A stretch of 64,000 nucleotides of DNA from Mallotus nudiflorus (taxonomy: Eukaryota; Streptophyta; Magnoliopsida; Malpighiales; Euphorbiaceae): positions 5,614,001 to 5,678,000 of the forward strand of contig CANTUR010000066.1 of assembly GCA_947683625.1 (NCBI GenBank), in the 5' to 3' direction. The position numbers and the translations under genes were made by a program. Numbering within the stretch: position 1 is the stretch's first letter; each line of letters starts with the position of its first letter. Below the pieces are notes generated by a model, which did not search any database, was not told the origin of the DNA, and was given only the letters and a program-made list of their open reading frames with translations. Positions 24,901 through 38,019 of this stretch are shown piece by piece.

Positions 24901-27900
24901 CCAATAGTTTCCGAGCTTTCTGAAATATGCTGGAAGCTCCTTCCTATCCGTCCCTCTCTGTTTTATTTCTTATGTAAGAGGAGGAAGTCCTTTTGTCTTG
25001 ATCTCAACAAAATGTGTTGTAGCCAGGGCATGAGAAAATAATTTAATTACGGCATTTGTTCTCCTCATCTAATTGTCTTCTACTCCTACAATCCAACCGA
25101 AATATGAGAAGCAATTTCTATAAGGTTGGATAATTAGAACATTTTAATTAGTAATGTATTTGGTTGTTAATCATCTTTTTGTTGGTTACTCAAGTGGCCT
25201 GCATGATTTTGATTGGTAAAACATTTGGGATAAATGATCAAAATCTTTTTAAGAAACAGAATAAATTGATAAATGCTCAGTTATCTTATTGTTCACTATT
25301 TCAAAGGTATTGATACGAGATACATTAACCTATTTAAGGTAACTTGACTATACAGGAATATTTAACCTATTTAAGTTGAGTCAACTACACAAGAATGTCA
25401 TAGCTATAAAATCTTTACGAATGTCTAAGAATCATTAAAGATCATCATGACCACCAAGGTTCACTAATAGTTTCACCAAGGCTATATGGTAACTGAATAA
25501 ATAATTCCTAATTTTGCATTTGAGTTTTTCTGTTTGGAACTGGCATTAGGAATATCGTCACAAAATTTTATTCTTCTAAAACTTGTAGGACAGATCCAAG
25601 GTCATAGTTATGGATGCTGATGGTACTTATTCCAAAGGCATTGCAAGATCCTTGAGAAAACTTGGGGTTAAGGTAAGTTTTCCAGCTCCAAATTTCTACC
25701 TTCCATTTACAGCATAACTATATTTTAGTTTAGGTGAATCTGAAACTAGAAAAGGAGAAGAAGTCCTTTTGTACTATGCTTTTTCCTTGAGTTTTTTGAC
25801 ATTTGTATTAACTTTTTAATACTGAAGCATGATATAAACTTTGTTGTGCTGTTAAAATGATCCAGCTTGATGATTGTAGTCTTACAGCCTAACTATTAAA
25901 TATTTCAAATTTTTATTTAGCAAGGATCACTCAAGATCATTACTCAAGAATAACAGCAGAAGGAAAGAAAATGAAACAGACAGCAAAACATAACACCAAA
26001 TAGGGTGGAGAATTAAAGAACAATCGATGCCTTGATGTTAAGCAAAGAGAAATGGACCATTCAACCCTTAGTTGGTACTTCAGTGGATCGGATTGTCTTT
26101 ACTTTTGATCCTTTTCAATTATAGAAAATAGACTAGTTTGGTACAGTAGCAAAGGAGCCTTAATACCAGTCATAATATTATTAGTCTAGCAATGTAATTT
26201 CATGTATTTTTTTTTTTTTTAAGGGAATGATTCATTTGTATCTAACATTACCTTTCTTTTTAATTTTTATTATTAAATGCTAGGAGAACATTTTTCAGCC
26301 TTAGGTAATTCTGAAGATAGGGTTAGCACTAGAGATTTGACTTTTTGATTAAGCAGAGGTTTTCACTACTTAGACAATTAATTTATCTAGCTTATATCTT
26401 GACCATGCTCACCTGGTTGGGTAAGCGGCATTACCCATGGGCTCAATCCAATTTTAATTCAGATAGGCAATTTCAGTTGCAACATTAATGCAGTGGACTA
26501 GTCTATCTTGTGAGCTGAATGATTGTGTACATAACTTGAGAGGTGAAAACTTTACTTACTTTAAAAGCACACCAGGGATAACACAGTTGGCTAAAAAGTA
26601 AAATATTCTGGCTACCAACTTTCTTTGGACCTATACAGCAATGATTTTGTCCAACGTCATGCAAAGGGGCACATTGCTAATTCTTTTTTTTTTTTTTTTT
26701 GGTTATTTTGTCTATTCCAGAGACCATACTTGGTCGAAGGTGGCTTCCAGTCTTGGGCAAAACAAGGTCTCAGAGTCAAGGAACTTAAAACTGAGACAGC
26801 TCTAACAGTACTGAATGAGGTATGCATACTGCATATCCTTTTTAACTAAACAAAGTGCTTAGAGACATACAATTCCATTGCATGATCATTTATCAGTTTT
26901 CAATAGGATAAAATTGAGTTTCCCAGAATACATATTAGTTCCTCCTATTTCATGGTTGCAACTTGCAAGCCCTTCATCAGCTCAAAAAATAAGTGTGGCA
27001 AGTGAAGCCTGGTGGTGATACTTTCTTCATTCACAAGGATGTATTAAATTTTATAAGAATTGTGGACAATGTAGTAATTAATATCAGTCATATTCAAGCT
27101 TCATAGCTTCTTCATTGAAGAAGGCCTGAAGATGCATGCAATATGTGCTCAATCCATCATTTTGGATACCTGATTCTATGTCTACAAGGATAATATGTAA
27201 ACATCAAGGACAATATGCCATTTCTTTGTTCATTCAAAAATCTAAATGAATTTTAATGCTGTTCAAGTGCATGAGAGTGAGCTGACTTGTTACTGTTGAC
27301 ATCATAAATCATAACCACAGAAAACATTAGTTTCTATTTCAGATAGCAACCAACAGCCAGTATGTATGATTAAACTTCATTTAACCGGTTGCTAATTTTT
27401 AATAGATGCATTTAGGTAATATATGCTTCTTTTTAATGATTATTGTTCTGAATCTGAGCTTGTCACCGATACTCATCATAATTTGTGATCATTTCAGGAA
27501 GCTGAGGCAATATTAGAAGATATTAGACCTTCTCCAATACAAGTCCTTGGATATGGTGTGGTAAGACTCAGGTTAACTTAGTTTAGTATTAAATTTGTTG
27601 AAAATTTGCCAAATGAGTCATATACTCTTTCTAGATTTTGTTCCTATGCTCCAAGTCATCTTTAAAATGATTTCTTGTACTCGTATCATGAACAAAGAAG
27701 TGTAACTTGTTTCTGGAAGTTCTGTTTATCTAATGGAAAAAGATGGGTCAGCCTGGGCAATCCTTTTTATTTCATACAAGTTCTGTATGGTGAGGATATG
27801 TTCTTAGATCCATTTTGGATGGTTCTTTTGGATAAGAATATGGCTCTTCTCATCCTATCGTGTTAATATCATCAATCCATCAACTGGGATAATTATGTGC

Positions 27901-30900
27901 TCATCATGCAAGTCTCTTGTGGATCATCCCTCATTTATTGTTGTTTTTATTTCATGGACAGGGCTCTATTGCAGCACTGTATGCGATACTAGGTGTGTAT
28001 TTTCCTTCCTTTTATTATCATTAATTTTCTTTTTGTGAAAGAATGAAACTTAATTTGCCAATACCCAAACTGTACTTTGATCTCTAAATGCATGTAATTC
28101 ATAGCATGCCTTGTTTGCCAACTTCTTGAGTGCAGCTTTAGTAATTGTTGATCTCTTAGATATGAGTCAGCACACCTTGGCTTTTATCATTATAGGAACA
28201 CCAAAATGGCTAAAAAAATTGTAAGAAGAATGAATGTCATTGTGCATCTACTCATGTTAAACAAATTCAGTAGAAATTAAAGGTTTATTTTTTGTGGAGA
28301 CTGCCATGAATGCAAAAATTGTTGTGTTGATTATGTTCTATAGAACCAAATATTGAGCTAAGAAATAACTTTTTCCTCAACAATGGGCTTTTTTTAATTT
28401 CTTGCCAGCACAACAAATATTCCAAATTGCGCTATGGTCATCCATTGTACTCTTTTTTTTGTGTGCCTGAAACATAAAAATATTCCTGGGTGAAAGAATC
28501 TGACAGTTTGTTGGCCAAGGATGAATGGTGGAATCATTTTCCTTGAGGGTGGAAAAAGTTTAGGCTGTATCGTAAATGGCATTATTGTGGAATTTTTAGC
28601 TGTGTTACAGGAAAAGTCCTTTCTCACATTTTTAACTCGTGACTGCTGTGCAGAAGCAAACAAAAACCAACATGAGTTGATTGGCACTTCTATTTGTTTT
28701 TGAAATCCCAGTGCAGCTCAAAAATTTACTGTTTGACATCTAATGGTTAATTGAGGAAGTCTATGCTTGCATGGCTTAACTTGTCAAATTTCCAACTATT
28801 GTTCATTCTTGGTTGGGTGTTCATTCTTGGTTGGGTATTCATTTTGTGTCTTTTCTGCCTTTATTTTTCCTCTACACAGAATGATTTCCCGAAGTCCACA
28901 AAATTTTTGAGTGTTTCATTTCGTTGGAGTTGATTCCTCCAAAATTATTTGATTTTTATTCCAACTAAGCATATATTATCTTTTAATTTCAGAGTGGGAG
29001 AAGACATTACAATTTATTGGTGTTATTGGCCTTGCTCAGGTATCCACTCTTCTCTGGTTTAATGCTTGCTCCAAAATTTCAAACTTCCGATAGTGTTTAA
29101 TTTATGGTGTGTGTTTTTGTGTGGGGGTTGATATCGCTTCCTTATTAAATGTCAAATTTCATTCGGCTTGATCATGAATATCCGTTATTAGCATTAACCT
29201 GGTCCATTAGGTGATAATGGTTCCCAGATCCATCCTATTTTAGTATGGTTATATTCATTTCTCATTTATACGTTGTAGCCCTGGCTCAGGCCTGATACAT
29301 CCTCTGTGTAAATTAATTTATCATATGTCTACATTTTCTAATTCTACTTTATCAGAGTATTTACCGGCGGGTTGCATCATATGAGGGCCAGGAAGATATT
29401 AAGCAAGACGTGAGGTAAAACCTACTCACATCATATGTCTGTTTGTTCTGCTATTTTTAGATTTATTAACCATGCATGCATTTCATGTCCTTTCTCATAA
29501 ACAGTTTTGAAATTTATAGGAGATCGTCATATTTATTATTTAAAAAGAGCCTTGTGTATGACAAACATTTGCTCTCATTTTTGCACTAACTGTGTTGCTC
29601 TAGATATGACATATTCAACTTTTTTTTTTTTTTTATCTGGTTTTGTTTATGTCAGAATTGCACAAAAACCCACGTTTCTTGCTTGAAATTAGCTGTAGTA
29701 GCATGATAGTAGATTTAGAGGAAAGGATATACCCCTACCTGAACACTTTTGGCTCAATATTGTTGGTGGCATTATATAATGAAAGAGAATGCACTACCTA
29801 ATATTGTTAGTGGCACTACATCCCTATGTAATCATTAATTAAGATTTGTTTCTCCTGGATTATATTGATGCATAGGTAGTGTAGATGTTGATAATTAAAG
29901 AGAAGTTAGATAAAAAAAAAATTAAGACAAACTCATGATCCTCATCTCTTTGTCTCTCGAAGTAGGGGATCAAAACATTATTTAATAGTTAATCATAATA
30001 GTGCCCTCCCTCAAATAGTGATCTCTCTTCTTCTGATACAAAATTTATTCTGCAGTTAATTAACTAATAACAGCTGGATACTAGTTTTAACACCAGGAGT
30101 TATGGAGCAACAGATATTAGATTAAATCCATTTGAGCAAGTGAAAATGGAAAATGGATCAATTAGAAACTTGTCTTTACATGTCGATACTCAATAGATGG
30201 AAAGTGGACTTCGATCAATCTGTTTGTGACTTTCCATGTCCATAAGCACGTATGCATAGAATTCAGGACAATTTCAGGGATCAAATGTACTGTACATACA
30301 ATTTGTAATCATGGGATATACTGCAGCAAAATTGAAGAAGGAAAAGAACACAAATTTAGAAGTTCTTAATGAAGTAAAGCTTTTAATGGTGCCCACCCAG
30401 AATGCATGTGAGTCTGCACGGACACTTTAACTAATAAGTGTGTCCATGTGTCTATATCAAAAACTTTAGGAAACTCTTCGACACATTTTATAAATCTAAA
30501 AAATCAAAAAATCAAGAAAGATGTTTCCAACTTGAAAAATTTATTCTTTTAATTTTTTCTAAACAAAAAAAATCAAAAAGTATTGTATATATTTCTTAAC
30601 TAAATAAAATAATTTATAATTATATTATTGATAGGGATGTAATCGAGCCCAGTCAAGCCACGCCAAGCTCGATCTTAGTTCGTTTATAATCGAGTCGAGC
30701 TTGCTATAACATTTAGTGTTCATGAGTTGTTTGCAAGCTCAAAGAAATCTAAACGAGCCTAAAAAAATTTAAAAAAATGTAAACTATAAATTAAAATTAT
30801 TCATTAAAAATTGAAAATAAATTATTCACTAAATAAATTATAACATATTTAATAAAAATTATGATTTTATTTTAATAATATATTTTCTAAAATATTTTTT

Positions 30901-31770
30901 ACTATAAGAATTTATAAATTATATACTTATAATCAAATTATTAAACATTAAAATTATAAGTTAGCTCATAAGCTTCTATTTGAGTTTGTTCACGAGTTTC
31001 ACAAATTAAGTTTTGTATAATTTGAGTTTGGTTCATTTATTAAACGAGCTTTAATATATGATTTTAAACAAGCTTTTATCAAGTCAAACACCGAACTGCT
31101 TGCGAGCAGCTTAATTTATTTCCAGTCCTAATTATAATTGATAGTAGCAAATAATTCTTTTCAATATTTATGTATAAAATTTCTATTTATATATATTCTT
31201 AATTTTTATTTATATGCTCCTAAATTTTTTAATGTTTACACGTTTTCTTTTCCAATATTTTTAATGAATATGCCATTTCCGTTTCTGTGGTACTTGAGTC
31301 ATTGCATCTCCATATATGTCATGTTGATATCCAAACAGCTATAATGCAACCAACATCAACATTCTTACATAGTCATCAAGTCATTAGCATATTTTGAATT
31401 TGGAACATCAAGTCATTAGCCTATTTTGAAGTTGGAATAATATTCTTAGTATAATAATCAAGTTTTTGAGTTGCCCAGATATGGATTAAGATTTCTATTT
31501 TATTTTTATTTATTAATCTATATGTTTGTATGAAGGCTGCTACTTTCTCCTGTAAGAATTGGAGCTCAAGCATTTTCATGGGCTGCTGGAAAATTAGAAA
31601 CCAATCGTGTTGGACTCCCTACATCACCTTCGTCTTCAGATGTTCAAAACCGGGTCCAGCAAGCTGCTGCAAAGCATGAATCTCAGCCATCTGATACTGA
31701 TGGAGTCCAGAATCTATCCTCTCAACCAGTGGCTCCAGTGAGTGATAATGTTGATTTTTCAGAAGCATAG
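21944..31770 (+). CDS. CAS-like membrane protein with inactive rhodanese domain (probably chloroplast)
   Basis: Thirteen coding exons: 21944-21991, 22514-23356, 23771-23871, 23957-24071, 24328-24405, 24584-24676, 25589-25672, 26721-26819, 27498-27560, 27962-27992, 28993-29039, 29356-29414, 31536-31770. They sum to 1896 nt, 631 residues, with frame kept throughout; an in-frame TAG lies four codons before the ATG. Residues 1 to about 70 could be a transit peptide; 100-297 are Ser/Thr-rich with amphipathic repeats; a membrane segment follows PNDPLVSFF (about 316-336); a rhodanese fold spans about 342-470 (TVLIDVRPE, later YLVEGGFQSW); two more hydrophobic segments lie near 499-535; the tail is polar. 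At the active-site loop (about 433-440) the sequence is VMDADGTYS, with no Cys, so sulfurtransferase activity is unlikely. The layout matches plant CAS and a longer Arabidopsis relative I recall as At3g59780. Thylakoid or envelope location is inferred. Intron 12 (2.1 kb) carries a transposon remnant. Confidence 0.9.
24072..24327 (+). other. GC-AG intron (intron 4 of the rhodanese-like gene)
   Basis: The exon ends CCAGAG and the next bases are GCAAGA; the acceptor is TCAAG at 24327. Joining 24071 to 24328 preserves the frame and gives the family-typical DVRPE-ILRERDGIPDLR. The only nearby GT (24082-24083) would add 10 nt and shift the frame. The donor context AG|GCAAG is the known GC-donor consensus. 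Confidence 0.85.
24735..24935. repeat. intronic repeat fragment
   Basis: Inside intron 6: AACCAATTGGCTTGTATTAAGG, CTACACCACTTACAAGCCC and CAATGTGGGATTCCAAT resemble a repeat stretch I associate with LTR or TRIM fragments in many eudicot genomes. No boundaries found. Confidence 0.35.
30632..31130. repeat. MITE-like element in intron 12
   Basis: The left edge reads TAGGGATGTAATCGAGCC; the right edge, on the minus strand, reads TAGGACTGGAAATAAATTAAG. The inner sequence has GAGTCGAGCTTG, TTGCAAGCTC and AAGCTCATAAGCTTC words on both halves. TAGGG-type ends are hAT-like. I could not establish an 8-bp duplication (ATTATTGA against ATTATAAT), so class is uncertain. Confidence 0.45.
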
Positions 31771-31837
31771 ACATTTGGATTGTTTTGAATTTGCTTTTAA
31801 ATTTGAGAATTTAATTGATTATTACAATGTATAGAGT

Positions 31838-31843
31838 AATAAA
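31838..31843 (+). terminator. polyadenylation signal of the rhodanese-like gene
   Basis: AATAAA starts 68 nt after the stop codon, the position expected for a near-upstream element of the 3' end. Confidence 0.6.
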
Positions 31844-31945
31844 CACCTGACTGTGAGTCGCTTACCTCTTCAAAATGATTTTTGTACATTATGTCATATT
31901 AATCGAACAAGTTTGTACAATCATATACTTTGTGTTATTTCAAAT

Positions 31946-32849
31946 GCCTATTGGTTGGAAAAATCCTAACGTTTGTGGCATTTTGCAAATTTATCTCAAC
32001 TTTTTAATTTTGATAAAAATATTTCAATTTTATCAATCCTTGGTAATTTTAACACAAATAGACTATTGGTCAGGATGGAATAAAATATGTTAATGTGACA
32101 TTTATAAAATGTTAAATTTACTCTTTGTACTGTAAAATCTATCAATGTTTACGACGTTTAACAATTTTATCATTTTTTTTATTTTGAAAATATTTCAATT
32201 TAAAATCATTTGATTAAAATTATATTAAAAGTATTAACATGATAATTAAAAAATAATTTTACATGTGATAAATTTTAAAATTTATGATAGACTATTATTC
32301 TAATGAAACTTTTAAAAATTATATATATGTGTGTAGTGAAATATGCAAATTTACTTTGAATGTTAAAGTTAGATATTTTTAATTACTTTCAAATAAATAA
32401 TTATGAAATAACTAAAAATTTTGAATTATCTAGAGTAATAATTATTTATATTAAAAATATTTTTAGTTTTTAAAATTATAATAATGAAATTCATTTATAA
32501 ATTTAACAATTTTTCAATAGTAAATATAATTCCTTTATTATTTGTATGTATTTTTTATTTTTTAAAAAAATTGGCTAGATTAAAATATTTTATCAAAACT
32601 TAAAAATTAGAATAAAATTGTCACAAATTTGAAACATTTGAATTTTTATAGCAATAGACTATTATAGATTTATAAAAAATAAAGAGGGTAAGTTTGACAT
32701 TTAATAAGATATCATATCAGCATTCTTATTTAATTTTAACCAAAAAACTATTTATGTTAAAATTGTTAAATATTTGTCAAATTGAAATCAAAAGACTGAG
32801 ATAAAATTGCAAAAGATAGCAAAAATTTAAATTTTTTGCATCAATAGGC
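31946..32849. mobile_element. non-autonomous long-TIR element
   Basis: The left end (GCCTATTGGTTGG, then CATTTTGCAAATTTATCTCAA) and the right end read on the minus strand (GCCTATTGATGC, then CTTTTGCAATTTTATCTCA) match over roughly 190 bp with substitutions. No ORF lies between. Long inverted arms suggest a Mutator-like non-autonomous element. No 9-bp duplication is evident at the edges I chose. It begins about 175 bp after the stop codon of the rhodanese-like gene. Confidence 0.55.
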
Positions 32850-32899
32850 CAACTTTAAATAGTTCGCAAGTATATATATTAGGTGTTTCATGAGAGCAA

Positions 32900-33155
32900 C
32901 CATAAATGGCAAGGCAAATGTTATTGAAGGCGATATGTCCCCACTGACGTAGTAAAACATCTGTCAGATGTGGACCGTGCCCCCATGCTAGCCTGATGCT
33001 TGGTTCGAGTAGGGAACAAGAGTGTAAAGCAATGGACGGGACAGAGTGTATGATCTGAAAGATTTCGTCAAAATAGAAATAGCTATGTCAATCAGTTGGG
33101 ACTCCCTGACAACAATTCCAAATGACCTCTTGATAAGAAGTGCACTAGATGCTTA
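32900..33155. other. short GC-richer unassigned stretch
   Basis: About 250 bp noticeably less AT-rich than its surroundings, between two transposon remnants. It contains CCCCACTGACGTAG and GATGCTTGGTTCGAGTAGGG but folds into no tRNA I can draw and encodes no recognisable peptide. Confidence 0.35.
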
Positions 33156-33175
33156 CAGGGGCGGAGGGGGAGCAA
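33156..33175 (-). repeat. hAT-type terminal sequence
   Basis: CAGGGGCGGAGGGGGAGCAA resembles the CAGGGGCGGA-type termini of plant hAT elements with ZMYM1/DUF4371 transposases, and such a transposase remnant lies next to it. The opposite end and the 8-bp duplication (expected GATGCTTA) were not found. Confidence 0.55.
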
Positions 33176-33425
33176 ACCTTACTTCATCTTAGTATACTAA
33201 AAATGTTTCATTCGAGATAAACTAACAAAATAATATCTCAAATACATTAACAATAGTTTAAACTAAAAATATATAATGTACCTAAAAAAATAACATCAAA
33301 TGTTAAAAAAAAATTATTACAATTGGTCTCCATAACATCTCATATTTTGATAAAATTGAAGAATTTTCTCATTATCAACACTACCAAAGATATCTCTCTC
33401 CACATGTGATCAAACAATCATTCAT

Positions 33426-35690
33426 TCATGAATCACACATTCTATTATGCAGCCGATTCTTCACTAGTTTCATTACAAAAAATACTCTTTCCATAGTTGC
33501 AGTAGCAATTGGCAAAAGCAAAGCTAATCTCACAAGTAAATACACTAAAGGGTATACAACATCCTTTTTTGATTCAACCAATCTCTTGGCAAGATCACTA
33601 ATACGTTTTAACTTTAAGAATGTATCATCAGATCTCAAGTCAATAATATAATTATCAAGTTGGTAGTCAAGAATAACAAGATTCACCTTTGAGAAATCGG
33701 AAGGATAAAATTCAGTAAGACGAACTAACTTTTGCTTGTCAAAAGCACAAAATGAGTCATTTGGGTTCAAACGTACTGCACAAAGAAGTAACTCCATGTT
33801 GACCTCAGTGAAATGATTATTAAGTTCTTGTAATTGCATATCAATCAAAGTATAGAATAATTCAACCTGATAATGATGTACGTAAATTTGTCATTTGTTG
33901 TGCATTTCGACGTGACCGTCCTCAAATGATAAAAATATCATCCATATTTGGACCATCAATATTGTGCCTTTCACAAAACAAAGAAACTTCACCAAATAAA
34001 GACTCCACCCATTATCTCTAATTGTTTGGAGTCGTTGTTTAGACACATTAACTAAAGCAATGGCATTAATGATGTCTTGATCTTTTCTTTATAATGCTTG
34101 TGATAATTCATTGGTGACTCCTAATATATTTGTCATCATATGCAAGTTGAATATAAATTCAAATGATTGAACAGATTCAAGAAGAGCATACGCTTCACCT
34201 TTTTGCTCTGAATTTATACCTTCTTCCAAAATTATCTCAAGAACATCAATAATAGAGTTAAACATCACAATTATATTTGTTAATGAACCATAATGTGAGC
34301 CCCAACGTGTATCACCGGGTCTTTGAAAAGAAGTTTCTTGATGAAAACCTCGACCACTTAAGATTTCACCATTTTTACATGCTTCAACAATCTTTTCAAG
34401 TTGTCTTTCACGAAGAACATCTTTCTTTTACAAGAAGCCCCAACCACATTTAACAAACTTGAGACTATATTAAACAACAAGGCAATTTGCACATGATTCT
34501 TTGTCACTACTACAAGTGTTAATTGTAATTGGTGAGCAAAACAATGAATATAATATGCAAAACTATTTTCTTTCAAGATTAAAGTTTTCAAACCATTAAT
34601 TGCACCTTGCATATTACTAGCTCCATCATAACCTTGTCCACGTAAAGATGATAGGCTCAACCCATACTTTGAAAATAATGTCTCTATTGCAAGCTTTAAT
34701 GATAAAAAGTTTGTGTCACTTACATGTACAATACCAAGAAAGCGCTCAAGCACACATCCATTGGCATTCACATACTGCAAAACAATTGCCATTTACTCTT
34801 TAACAGAGATATCAGGAGACTTATCAACAAGAATAGAAAACAGCCCACCTTAAAGATCATTAATAATAATATTAGTGGTTTTTCAACTACAGCAGCGTGT
34901 GTAATATTTTTTTGAATCTTTGAAGAAATAGTCTTTAAATTACCACATGCATTTTCTAAAACAACATTGTTGATATCTTGATTATGATTAGCCAAGAATT
35001 GTAAAAGTTGAAGAAAATTTCCATCATTGCTAGAATCTTCTTATTCATCATGACCATGAAAAGCTAATCCTTGGCGCAAAAGAAATCGAATATAATCAAT
35101 TGTTGTAGTTAATTGAATTCTATAGTCCCGTTGAGCTTGATTGGATTATCTAGTATAAGCAACTTGAATATGTTGTTTTTTATTGATCAAATCTTGAAAT
35201 TTCTTCAAAGCTATGTTATGAACACTATTTGGACCTCCTATGTAATTATGAAACCTTTCCTTCTTTTTCCAATTATTAAACCCATCAGTAACAAAAGTAT
35301 CCCCACTTGCTTAATCTCCAATATCTGGCCTATAAAGATAGCAACATAGACAAAATGCAGCATCTTTTATAACATTGTACTCCAACCAATTACCATATTC
35401 CTTAAACCAAGATGAAACAAATCAATGATAAATATTTCCAATTTTTTTTATGAAAAATCATGGTCAAAAGGTTGACAAGGTCCTTTTTGCAAATAAGCCA
35501 TTCTTCTCTTGTCATGATCATTAGGATGACAATCTAAAATTTTTCTCCATAATCCAAGATCTGAAGGAAGATCATCTAAGTTAATTTCCAAATGAGGCTT
35601 CTTTGAATTAGAAGAACTATCACATTTCATAGTGGTTCCCTTGTTTGCAATAGGTTCTTCAACAGAAACTGTTTTTAAGAAATTTATCCA
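33426..35690 (-). pseudogene. ZMYM1/DUF4371-type hAT transposase
   Basis: Minus-strand blocks in order: an N-terminal MDKFLK start near 35690 that soon frameshifts; 35448-35630 with DLPSDLGLWRKILDCHPND and a KRRMAYLQKGPCQPFDHDF segment typical of the TTF-type zinc finger; a DUF4371 core where 34358-34792 reads LRGQGYDGASNMQG and FAYYIHCFAHQLQLTLV; and 33426-33848 with the hAT C-terminal dimerisation motif (LLPIATATMERVFFVMKLVKNRL). Stops and frameshifts separate the blocks, for example near 34430, 34795 and 35040. In host genomes such sequences are usually annotated as zinc finger MYM-type protein 1-like. It is not functional here. Confidence 0.85.
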
Positions 35691-36469
35691 TAATTATGTC
35701 TATAATCAAAATCACATAAAAGATAATCAACTATCACAACACAAAATAATATTATAAATATAGTTTTTAGCATAATAACTAATGAGAAAATTAAAAGAAA
35801 AATATGATGACAAAAAAAAATTAATTGATAGCATATAAGCTAAGTATGAGTAACAATTTTTAACTATAGCAATGTTAATGAAACAAATAATGATCCTACA
35901 CTGAACTGAACTAATATTAGAGATTAGAGTTTAATAATAATGGATAGATGGTTGACTAGCTAATATTATAGTAAATGCTATCAAGATGAAAGTGTGCCAA
36001 TTGAATTAGAAAGGTTTAAGATAATCTTATAAATTACACAAGTTCATTTGCATGATCTGATGATTGTCAATAATTCATTCTTGCAATTGTAAATAAACAA
36101 TGGACCTATTATATTACAAATAAATAAAGTTTTCTTACAATTCCCTCTTAAAATTAAATATGCCAGTGTCCATTCTAACCAAGAACATGTCAAATGAAGA
36201 AATATAATTCCAAGCAAAACACCAAAACAAACCACACAAATATAATTTTTATGATAAATAAAATTAAATAATGATTGATTATTTTGGATTTTGAAAAGGC
36301 ATCATAAGGATTTAATAAGGGAAACTTTGATTCTTCAATCTTTTGATCTTCAGGAAGGTAGGTAAACTCATATAAGTAATCGGTCTTTTTCTAGGTGGTT
36401 TGGTTGATAGGGGGTGATAAAGTAACAACAACAGACTTAGTTGACACATACTTATAATCACATATTACA

Positions 36470-36900
36470 AAGGGAGTGAAAGAGGGAACAGAAGAGCTTT
36501 TTGGTTCAGTCATGTTTAAGAATTCCTTCTCCTTTAGTCTTCATATGAATTATAATAATTCCACCTTATACAAAAACAAGGTTTTGATACCAATTTTCCA
36601 CAACCAAAGTAGCCACCCTTCACTATCAAATTGTCTATCGCCTCCAAAACCATGCTATCAATTTGTCACTACCCTATGTCCAAAATGATGCTTTATTCAT
36701 AAAAGCAGATTCTCATAATACTCCCACGTGTATCCACACTCCTAAACAACTTTCTATGAATGATTTGTTAAAATTATTCCCAGAAAAATGGATCACCAAT
36801 TATGAGAAGTTGCATGAGATAGTAAAGCCAATTCAAGGTACAGACCCAGTGCATATCAAAAGATCTGATGGATCAGCGGATACGATCTTTAGGCGAAAAT
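36470..36900 (+). pseudogene. pararetrovirus movement-protein C-terminal remnant
   Basis: Readable in two frames with a shift near 36600. A HYQIVYRLQNHA segment (about 36620-36660), continuing into the ORF from 36663, resembles the C-terminal part of the 30K-type movement protein in caulimovirids. A stop at 36900 ends it. The N-terminal half, including any conserved aspartate motif, is missing or unrecognisable, so the insertion appears truncated at its 5' end. Confidence 0.5.
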
Positions 36901-36931
36901 AAGAGACTCCTACAATTTTAATACACAGTTC

Positions 36932-38019
36932 ATGATCAACCCTTGGGATCCAGAAGATAACATTCATGTAGCCTCTTTTGATAATTCTAGAAGACCATTT
37001 TATGCTTTTAAGCATGATGGTCGCTGTTATTTTGATTATTGTGATTGTGATGATTGTTATGTTGAATCCTACTTTGATGATGATAAGAAGAAAAAGAAAA
37101 AGAAGAAATCTCCAGGAGAATACAGTGAAAAGGAATTCAGAAGGAGATATGAAGATAGAGATTTAAGCATCTGCACTCTGGGACAACCTTCAAGAAAATA
37201 TGATTATCTTATATCATATTCTCCTCCTGCTTGGTACAAACCACCAGCTATTCAAAATACTCCACCTGAACCTTGTAAACCTCAAACACCTCCTTCCCAG
37301 CGAAAACCTAGGTCAACTCCTCTCCCATATTACAATCAAGCTTTGAAATGGGTAAGAAAAGAAAATTCAGTCGAGATTCAAAAGCCAAAGTCTTTACCCC
37401 AAATTTGTATATTCCAACCCATAGACTTTCCTCCTTTAACCAAAGAAATAAAGAACCAAATTACCATGCAGCCTTTTATCCTGGAGTCAAACATTATTGA
37501 TGCAGATGGCAGACCTAGACAAACAACTCCTACCGAAGCAATAGTCAACTGGCAGACTCATAATGCTTGTGCTCAAAATCAAAAAATGAAGCTTATTGAA
37601 GAAAAGATTGATGGAGTTATTGAACATATGAATTTGGAAAATAAAAAGTTCCAGGCCTTTGAGAAATGAATGAAAGTGGCCATGTAGAACTATAAAGGTA
37701 AATAGAAATGAAGCACTAGAAACTTATGAGAATTATCAGCAACAAAGGCACATTGAATAGAATTCAAATGAAAGAAATAGAAATTTTAAACTTAAAAGCC
37801 CAGGCTGACCAACTTGAAAGAGATCTTAAAAAGAAGAGAGAATATTTATCCTCACAAACTTCCTCAAAATCTTTCTCTCCAGATCCTTTGGGTCATTTAT
37901 ACAGCCTTTATTCAATTCCTAGTTCGCCATACACAGCCTCTTCCACTCAACTTTTATTTCCTGCACCAATAGCTCCCTTGAATATTCCTCCAAATTTTCA
38001 AGGATTTAAATCCTCATAA
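36932..38019 (+). pseudogene. pararetrovirus spacer/pre-coat region
   Basis: A 245-codon ORF (36932-37669) with an aspartate/cysteine-rich stretch, a run of eight lysines, proline-rich middle and a charged C-terminus is followed after two stops by 37726-38019, a short coiled-coil (LERDLKKKREYL) and a Ser/Pro-rich tail. This links the movement and coat domains in petuvirus-like polyproteins; it has no enzymatic motif. The poly-lysine codon run is a potential slippage site. Confidence 0.5.

Noticed and set aside
32960..33010. tRNA gene around GGTTCGAGTAGGG
   Set aside because: The T-loop-like GGTTCGA has no matching acceptor stem or anticodon arm.
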